Below, piece by piece: positions 6,281 to 11,441 of a stretch of DNA of 11,441 nucleotides (the first letter of the stretch is position 1; each line of letters opens with the position of its first letter). Origin of the DNA: Planctomycetota bacterium (GTDB lineage Bacteria > Planctomycetota > Phycisphaerae > Phycisphaerales > SM1A02); NCBI GenBank assembly GCA_027295365.1, contig JAPULD010000455.1, forward strand, positions 1-11,441. Direction: 5' to 3'. A program made the position numbers and the translations under genes. The notes under the pieces are model-generated. The model was not told the DNA's origin and did no database searches. It saw only the letters and a list, made by a program, of their open reading frames with translations.

Positions 6281-7312
6281 TCAAGACCACTTGATCACGA
6301 TCTTGCCGAACTGCTCCGCAGCCTCCAATCGCGCCCACGCCTTCGGCGCATCGTCGGCGTCGATCACGCAGTCGATGACCGGCTTGATCGCCCCGCATTT
6401 CAGCAACGCCACCACTTGACTGAATTCGGCCATCGAGCCCATCGTCGAACCCATGATGTTCAGTTGGTTCCAGAACACGCGAGCCAGGTCCGTCTCGGGA
6501 TTGTGACCCGTGGTGCAGCCACACGTGACGAATGTGCCGCCCCGGGCTAGTGATTTAACGCACGAAAGGTGAATGGCCTTGCCCACCGAGTCGGCGCAGA
6601 CGTCCACGCCCCGTTTTCCCGTGATGTCCCTGACCTCGCGCGACCAATCCTCACCTTCATCAAGCACGCCATGATCGGCTCCCAATTCCTTGGCCTTGGC
6701 CAGCTTGGCCTCGCTGCGACTGGTCACGATGGTCTTGCAACCGAAGTGTCTGGCGATGTTGAGGGCTGAAGTCGCCACGCCTCCCCCGATTCCCGTGATG
6801 AGCACCCAGCTTCCGGGTTTCAGTTGAGCCCGGGTCCAGAGCATGCGCCACGCGGTCAGGTGCGTGAGGCCGAACGCCGCGGCTTCGCAGGGGTTGGTCT
6901 CGCCAATGTCGAGCACATTCCGGACCGGGGCGACGAACTTCGCCGCGTTCGCGCCGTTGACGTGCTCGCCGATCATCGTGATGTCTTGTGGTGCAGGGTC
7001 ATGGTCTGGCGTTCGGGGGTCTGGAATTGGCATGGCGGCATTCAAAAGAACACGCCGACCGATCCACGATTCATGCACACCATCGCCAACTCCTTCAACA
7101 ATCCCCGCTCCATCGGAACCCGAGATCCTGGGGTATTGAAGATCGAGACCCGGGAGCCCCATGCCCACCCAGAGGTCCATGTGGTTCATCGCAGAGGCTT
7201 CGGTACGGATGAGAAGTTCGCCTGACGATGGAGCTGGTTCCGGCCAGTCATCGACGACCTGGATGTTGGGCGTGACGGGCGTACCTTGTTTGCTGATGAT
7301 CGCGGCTTTCAT
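6281..7312 (-). CDS. MDR-superfamily NAD(P)-dependent oxidoreductase, zinc-loop cysteines lost
   Basis: This is a medium-chain dehydrogenase/reductase of the zinc-binding alcohol dehydrogenase/quinone oxidoreductase group. The 343-residue form starts at MKAAI, the typical family N-terminus. Two in-frame ATGs lie upstream (7321 and 7345), and none of the three has a good Shine-Dalgarno site. The catalytic GroES-like domain has the AMNHMDLWVGMG segment (41-52) and GSDGAGIVEGVG (65-76). The nucleotide-binding Rossmann domain has ITGIGGGVATSAL (172-184), and SRSEAKL (198-204) after the second strand hints at NADPH. Relatives with a structural zinc carry four cysteines in the loop after the RV motif. 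Here residues 91-116 contain no cysteine, only Pro, Asp and His. The usual catalytic cysteine position near 43 is Asn (N43), so the enzyme is probably zinc-free and quinone-reductase-like. The substrate is unknown. Confidence 0.85.
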   Translation of the reverse strand: MKAAIISKQGTPVTPNIQVVDDWPEPAPSSGELLIRTEASAMNHMDLWVGMGLPGLDLQYPRISGSDGAGIVEGVGDGVHESWIGRRVLLNAAMPIPDPRTPDHDPAPQDITMIGEHVNGANAAKFVAPVRNVLDIGETNPCEAAAFGLTHLTAWRMLWTRAQLKPGSWVLITGIGGGVATSALNIARHFGCKTIVTSRSEAKLAKAKELGADHGVLDEGEDWSREVRDITGKRGVDVCADSVGKAIHLSCVKSLARGGTFVTCGCTTGHNPETDLARVFWNQLNIMGSTMGSMAEFSQVVALLKCGAIKPVIDCVIDADDAPKAWARLEAAEQFGKIVIKWS

Positions 7313-7425
7313 AGTGGGCATGATATGGGCAACCCCCGGATTCATCAGGGCAAGTCGTTCGAAAAATGCGTTGCTCCTTGGACGGACCTTCGCGGTACAT
7401 TGCTTCTGAAAGAAAAAGTCCTCTC

Positions 7426-7431
7426 AAGGAG
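7426..7431 (+). promoter_or_regulatory. Shine-Dalgarno site of the S33 hydrolase
   Basis: AAGGAG lies ten bases before ATG 7442, which begins a clean signal peptide. An out-of-frame ATG at 7434 is only two bases from it and opens a frame of ten codons. Confidence 0.6.
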
Positions 7432-7441
7432 CCATGTATTC

Positions 7442-8878
7442 ATGTCCAGAATTCACGTCGGCATAGGTTTCCTTTGTTTTGGTCTGGTTTATGGACCGGG
7501 TCAACCGGTCAACGCCCAGAATGATCCGAAGCTGAAAATCGAGAGGACCAAAGACGCAGCCGGTGAGGAAATGTCCAAAGGGACCTACCGAGTCTGGGAG
7601 AATCGACAGGAGCAAATGGGGCGAACCATTGAGCTGGACATCGTCATTCTTCACGCCACGGGAAATGACCCCAGGCCTGATCCGATTTTCTACATGGCGG
7701 GAGGCCCGGGCCAGGACTCGTCGTCCGTCTGGCGATACTTCGCGAATCCAGCCTCCCGGGTCCATCGCGATCTGGTTTTCATCAGTCAGCGTGGTACGGG
7801 GGGCTCGAATCCCCTGAAGTGTGTTCTGGCGGGCAACGATGACAACGTTCAGGGATATCTCACCGGCCTCTGGGAACTGGAGACTTTCAGACAATGTCTG
7901 GATGAACTTCAACCGCACGCCGACCTGACGCAATACTCGACGCCCATCGCCATGGACGACATCAACGAGATTCGGGAAACGCTGGGGTATGAGCAGATCA
8001 ATCTCAGAGGTGGTTCGTATGGCACTCGATCTTCCCTGGTCTACATGCGTCGCCATCCCAAGACTGTGCGAACCGCCATCCTGAATGGCGTCGCCCCCTT
8101 GGCCTTCACCAATCCCCTGTATCACGCCCAGGATGCACAGATCGCATTCGATGGCATCCTCGAAGAATGCGCTGAGGATCCCGATTGCCATGAAGCATTT
8201 GGTGATCTCCAGAAAAAATTTCTGCACCTCCGCCAGCGACTCGAAGCCAAGCCGGTCCTGATTTCGGTTCAATTGCCTTTCATGGATGCTCCCCAGGATG
8301 TCACGCTTGACTGGGGAGCTTTTGCCAGCGGGTTGCGCACGCTGATGTACTACGACAGCCGTCGTATTCCTTCGCTCATCAACGGCGCTTTCGAAGGTGA
8401 CTACCAGGGGTTCGCCGAGGCGGGCATCATGAGCAACCGGGGCATTCAACAGGCGCTCGCGTTCGGCATGCTCGCCTGCGTGACGTGTGCCGAGGATCTT
8501 GATCGCATCAGCGAGGCCATGATCGTCGAGGCCACGAAGGACACGTTTTTTGGCGATGCCCGGGTCAGGGCCCAGAAGGCGATGTGCGAGTTCTGGCCCC
8601 GCTCGAACCTGCTTGAGAATTTTGGCGATGACGTCAGCGTCGACGTGCCGACGCTCCTGCTTTCTGGGCGCTACGACCCGGTCACGGGTCCTCGGTGGGG
8701 GGCGAACGCGGCTAGTCATCTTCCCAACAGCTTGCACGTGATCGCCCCGGGCAGTCATGGCGTGAGAGGGCCATGTATTGCGAACGTAATCGAAGCGTTT
8801 CTTTTATCGGGTACGGTGGATGGACTCGACGTCTCGTGCGTCGAGACGATGGATCTGGGGCCATTCTTGATCGATTGA
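7442..8878 (+). CDS. Exported alpha/beta hydrolase, S33 TAP-like peptidase
   Basis: The 478-residue protein is a serine hydrolase of the S33 tripeptidyl/prolyl aminopeptidase group, which removes short N-terminal peptides or proline from peptides. A signal peptide (hydrophobic stretch at about residues 6-20, likely cut near VNA-Q at 23-26) sends it out of the cytoplasm. The oxyanion-hole motif is MAGGPG (85-90), followed by FISQRGTGGSN (113-123), typical of the family. The nucleophile elbow GGSYGT (190-195) makes Ser192 catalytic. Asp412 in GRYDPVTGP and His439 in GSHG complete the triad, in a C-terminal part that fits the TAP-like domain. Paired cysteines (127/152, 243/249, 346/349, 445/466) would suit disulfides in an exported enzyme. 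The start follows an AAGGAG site. It diverges from the oxidoreductase and precedes the S9 peptidase by 191 bp. Confidence 0.9.
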   Translation: MSRIHVGIGFLCFGLVYGPGQPVNAQNDPKLKIERTKDAAGEEMSKGTYRVWENRQEQMGRTIELDIVILHATGNDPRPDPIFYMAGGPGQDSSSVWRYFANPASRVHRDLVFISQRGTGGSNPLKCVLAGNDDNVQGYLTGLWELETFRQCLDELQPHADLTQYSTPIAMDDINEIRETLGYEQINLRGGSYGTRSSLVYMRRHPKTVRTAILNGVAPLAFTNPLYHAQDAQIAFDGILEECAEDPDCHEAFGDLQKKFLHLRQRLEAKPVLISVQLPFMDAPQDVTLDWGAFASGLRTLMYYDSRRIPSLINGAFEGDYQGFAEAGIMSNRGIQQALAFGMLACVTCAEDLDRISEAMIVEATKDTFFGDARVRAQKAMCEFWPRSNLLENFGDDVSVDVPTLLLSGRYDPVTGPRWGANAASHLPNSLHVIAPGSHGVRGPCIANVIEAFLLSGTVDGLDVSCVETMDLGPFLID

Positions 8879-9005
8879 AAGTGATCGCCTGAGATATGCG
8901 GCGAATCGCCCAGCTTGACACAACTCGAGTGAGATTGTGGCAACAAAGGGCTCGGATGTGAGTAGAACCTGTGCTAGGTTGGTGGAGACCAGCCTGGACG
9001 GTGGT

Positions 9006-9024
9006 GAGTCGGTGTGGCCGACTC
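9006..9024 (+). promoter_or_regulatory. Hairpin in the leader of the S9 peptidase
   Basis: GAGTCGG (9006-9012) and CCGACTC (9018-9024) form a perfect 7-bp stem with a five-base loop, 45 bp before the S9 start. The palindrome CCTCGAGG (9024-9031) adjoins it. No T-run follows directly; a run of six T falls only at 9058-9063, after the putative ribosome site GGTGAGG (9051-9057). It could shape the leader RNA or be chance. A consensus-like TTGACA lies at 8915-8920 but lacks a good -10 partner. Confidence 0.35.
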
Positions 9025-9069
9025 CTCGAGGACGGATTACGAACAAGTAAGGTGAGGTTTTTTCAAGTG

Positions 9070-11441
9070 ATGCGATCAATCCGCGTATTGGCGGTGCTGG
9101 CAATGTTGGCGCTGAATGTTTCGGTGTTGGCCCAGGAAGCTATCGAGGGGGGCGACGAGCAGGCGACCGAAGAGGAAGAGGCCCTGACGCTGGAGCGTCT
9201 TTTTCCCGAGAAGGGCTTGTTCGGCCCCCGGGCCTCGGGCATGACGATGTCCCACGATGGTCGCTACGGGGCCTATCTCTGGCGACCCTATCCTGAAAAG
9301 CGTCACGGCTCGGATCTCTGGATCTACGACTTTGAATCGGGCGAATCCCGACGCATCACCATGGTCAGCGTGATGCGGGACTTCCAGGAATCCGCGCGGA
9401 AGGTGAGCGAGGATCGAATCGAGAAAGCGAAGAAAAAACAGAAAGCGGAAAAACAGAAAACAGAAACAGAAGAAGGGGACGGCGAGGGGGATGAAGATGA
9501 AAACGCCGACGTCGAGGAAGAAGACGACGAAGACGACAACGAGGTGAAAGGGGATGAAGAAGAGGGGGAAGGCGATGAGGATTCTGGCGACACTGAGGAC
9601 GATATTGATCTGGGTGATATGGTCGATGACAAGGACGCCGACGATGAGGAGGCTCCTCGGTATGGGGGCGTTCGCTCGATCCAGTGGTCGCCAACGTCCC
9701 ACACGCTGCTGATGCTTTCAGGGGGTGACATTTACCAGTACGACGTGGCGGAGGACGAAATTCAGCGTCTGACCCGGACGAAGGAACCGGAACGGGGCGT
9801 GCAATACCTCCCCGATGGCTCGGGCTACACCTACATGCGGGGCAACTCCCTCATCTGCATCGAGTACGGCAGCCACACCATCAAACAGCTCGACCCCAAG
9901 CTTCCCGATGGCGAAACCATGCAGAGCTACAACCTCAGTCCCGACGGGACGAGGCTCGTGATGATGACCCGAAAGGGGCAGGGCGGTCGTGGCGGCGGCG
10001 AAAAGGTCACCATCGTCAACTACCGCGACCGATTCGCCAAGGCCAATCAAGTCAACCGCCAGGTGCCATCCAGCAAATACCCCGACATCGAGTGGGGCAT
10101 CTATCTCTACGACCTGTCCAAGCACATGACCGAGGAAGGGGCTCTCAAGAAAGTGCATTCGCACAAGAATTCAGGTCCCCGCGACAGCTTCATGGTGACT
10201 CGTAGTGCTCCCCAATGGTCGCCCGATTCGAGCAAGGTCGCCTTCTCGGTCTTCAACCAGGAAACGAGCCTGGTCGAGATTCTTGAAGCCGGGTTTGAGG
10301 ATGAAGAGGAAGACGAGGCGGACGAAGTAGAAGAAACCGGTGACGAAGCGGATGACGCGGAGGATGAAGAGGGGGAATCCTCCGACAAGGCCAAGGAGTC
10401 GGATAACGAGGCGGATGAGGACGATGAGGGTGAGGATTTCGAGATCAGCGAAGCCAAGGTGATCTACAAGTTCTTCCATCATGGAGGGCCCAACACGCCT
10501 TCGATGATTCAGCCCTATTACCTGGCCGACAACCGTCGCCTGGCGTTCGTCACCGAGCAATCGGGATTCCGTCACGTGCACGTGCTTGACCCGCTCTACG
10601 AGACGCTCGATCCGCTCACGCGAGGTCGCTTCGAGGTCTATCCCCAGGATATTTCCGAGGACCACTCGACGATGATCGTGCGTTCCAACCGGGAAGGAAT
10701 TTCGGTCTCCAATTACTACGCCCTTGATCTCGAAACGGGTGACATGACTCGTCTGACCTCGGGCGATGGCGTCTATTCGGGGGGCTCGATCAGCGACGAT
10801 GGAACGCATCTGCTGGCGACCTACGTCGACTTTGGCGAATTGCGCGAGCTTCGCGCGATCGATCTGACCAGGGATGAGAATCCCGAGACGATCCTCACGG
10901 ATTCGCATCCCGAAAAGGTGAAACCACTCACCGAGCCCATTCCCGAATACTTCTCCTTCAAGAATCGACATGGTCACACCATCCATGGCCACATGTTCAA
11001 GCCCGATGACTGGACGGCTGACGACAAGCGACCCCTGATGATCTACGTGTATGGAGGTCCCCTGGGTTCCAATCGCAACATGCTCGCCCGGGGTTCCTAT
11101 TCAGCATCGTCGTACCTGTTCGCCTATTACATGGCCAAGGAGCATGGCTATGTCACCTGCACCATCGATCCCCGAGGCGTCTCGGGCTACGGCGCGAAGT
11201 TCGAGAAGGCCAACTTCGAGCAGGTCGGCAAGCCCCAGGTCGAGGACATCGTCGATGCCGGCAAATGGATGATCGCCAATCAGGGCGTCGATGCCGATCG
11301 CATCGGCATGCACGGCTGGAGCTTCGGCGGCTTCCAGACCCAGATGTGCCTGTACACCGAGCCGGACTTCTTCGCCTGCGGCATCGCCGGGGCCGGACCT
11401 ACTGAGTGGTTCAATTACAATTCCTGGTACACCACCGGCAC
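9070..11441 (+). CDS. Exported S9 prolyl-oligopeptidase/DPP-IV-like peptidase with acidic inserts (partial)
   Basis: This gene runs off the right edge after 790 codons, all open. It encodes a serine peptidase of family S9, which usually removes dipeptides or cleaves short peptides after proline or alanine. A signal peptide (residues 1-21, likely cut VLA-Q) suggests export. Residues 45-620 form a WD-like beta-propeller with repeated strands such as QWSP (205-208), YNLSPDG (287-293), PQWSPDSSKVAFS (381-393) and GGSISDDGTHLLATY (571-585). The alpha/beta hydrolase domain begins near 625: VYGGPLG (660-666), DPRGVSGYG (700-708) and the nucleophile motif HGWSFGG (748-754) with Ser751. The catalytic Asp and His lie beyond the window. 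Two acidic low-complexity segments interrupt the propeller (131-196 and 409-458), which is unusual. ATG 9070 is used; GTG 9067 directly before it is possible. Weak site GGTGAGG lies 12 bases upstream. Confidence 0.93.
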   Translation, partial: MRSIRVLAVLAMLALNVSVLAQEAIEGGDEQATEEEEALTLERLFPEKGLFGPRASGMTMSHDGRYGAYLWRPYPEKRHGSDLWIYDFESGESRRITMVSVMRDFQESARKVSEDRIEKAKKKQKAEKQKTETEEGDGEGDEDENADVEEEDDEDDNEVKGDEEEGEGDEDSGDTEDDIDLGDMVDDKDADDEEAPRYGGVRSIQWSPTSHTLLMLSGGDIYQYDVAEDEIQRLTRTKEPERGVQYLPDGSGYTYMRGNSLICIEYGSHTIKQLDPKLPDGETMQSYNLSPDGTRLVMMTRKGQGGRGGGEKVTIVNYRDRFAKANQVNRQVPSSKYPDIEWGIYLYDLSKHMTEEGALKKVHSHKNSGPRDSFMVTRSAPQWSPDSSKVAFSVFNQETSLVEILEAGFEDEEEDEADEVEETGDEADDAEDEEGESSDKAKESDNEADEDDEGEDFEISEAKVIYKFFHHGGPNTPSMIQPYYLADNRRLAFVTEQSGFRHVHVLDPLYETLDPLTRGRFEVYPQDISEDHSTMIVRSNREGISVSNYYALDLETGDMTRLTSGDGVYSGGSISDDGTHLLATYVDFGELRELRAIDLTRDENPETILTDSHPEKVKPLTEPIPEYFSFKNRHGHTIHGHMFKPDDWTADDKRPLMIYVYGGPLGSNRNMLARGSYSASSYLFAYYMAKEHGYVTCTIDPRGVSGYGAKFEKANFEQVGKPQVEDIVDAGKWMIANQGVDADRIGMHGWSFGGFQTQMCLYTEPDFFACGIAGAGPTEWFNYNSWYTTG
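9400..9657 (+). other. Basic-then-acidic low-complexity insert 1 in the S9 peptidase
   Basis: Residues 111-130 are rich in Lys, Glu, Arg and Gln (core KAKKKQKAEKQK) and are followed by about 65 residues (131-196) that are mostly Asp and Glu with some Gly. The coding strand is almost pure purine here. The segment falls between recognisable propeller strands, so it is probably a long exposed loop. Confidence 0.85.
10294..10443 (+). other. Acidic low-complexity insert 2 in the S9 peptidase
   Basis: Residues 409-458 are dominated by Glu and Asp, with Ala, Gly and Ser and only two Lys. They again split two propeller strands (LVEILEAG before, AKVIYKFF after). The reading frame is intact through it. 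Confidence 0.85.

Noticed and set aside
7424..8758. Minus-strand open frame of 444 codons opposite the S33 hydrolase
   Set aside because: Antisense shadow of a gene with a signal peptide and complete catalytic triad; no ribosome site or domain supports it.
9427..9445. A-rich AAAAAAC stretch as a programmed -1 frameshift site in the S9 gene
   Set aside because: The heptamer is in the wrong phase (AAA-AAA-C rather than A-AAA-AAC), and the zero frame continues correctly into the catalytic domain.
9076..9702. Minus-strand frames rich in Phe/Leu or Ser opposite the acidic inserts
   Set aside because: They are the complement of GAA/GAC/AAG repeats; the hydrophobic or serine runs are composition artefacts, not membrane helices.
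1..11441. CRISPR array, insertion sequence, tRNA or phage/defence genes
   Set aside because: No spaced direct repeats, transposase motifs, terminal inverted repeats, cloverleaf folds or defence-protein motifs were seen on either strand.

Overview
The window is a moderately GC-rich bacterial chromosome segment with eight protein-coding genes, one of them cut by the right edge, and no RNA gene, insertion sequence, CRISPR array or phage gene that I could find. The gene content and style fit a planctomycete of the Phycisphaerae type: a ClpS adaptor standing alone, a YbdK-type ligase beside an M20 amidohydrolase, a secreted S9 peptidase with acidic inserts, and a small four-helix membrane protein with a Pro/Gly/Asn/Glu-rich tail. 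This placement is an inference from style, not from a marker gene.

Layout, left to right. Thymidylate kinase (tmk, +, 65-733) converges on clpS (-, 758-1093). Upstream of clpS, also on the minus strand, are a YbdK-type carboxylate-amine ligase (1192-2313) and an M20D-type amidohydrolase (2402-3718). These two are 88 bp apart and could be co-transcribed. A 244-bp divergent spacer leads to a small membrane protein (+, 3963-4751) that ends at a clear intrinsic terminator (4779-4811). A 206-bp spacer rich in small palindromes follows, then an unrecognised polytopic membrane protein (+, 5018-6205). That gene converges, across a strong hairpin, on an MDR-superfamily oxidoreductase (-, 6281-7312). 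Divergent from the oxidoreductase, two exported serine peptidases run rightward: a TAP-like S33 alpha/beta hydrolase (7442-8878) and an S9 prolyl-oligopeptidase/DPP-IV-like peptidase (from 9070, open at the right edge).

How they work together. tmk and clpS are housekeeping (dTTP supply, N-degron delivery to ClpAP). The ligase and the M20 hydrolase make and break amide bonds and may act on related metabolites. The S33 and S9 enzymes both carry signal peptides and probably trim peptides outside the cytoplasm. Nothing here forms a recognisable defence or mobile system. The most unusual single feature is the S9 peptidase, whose propeller domain carries two long acidic low-complexity inserts, the first preceded by a lysine-rich segment. 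The palindrome cluster at 4811-4912 and the loss of the zinc-loop cysteines in the oxidoreductase are the next most notable points.
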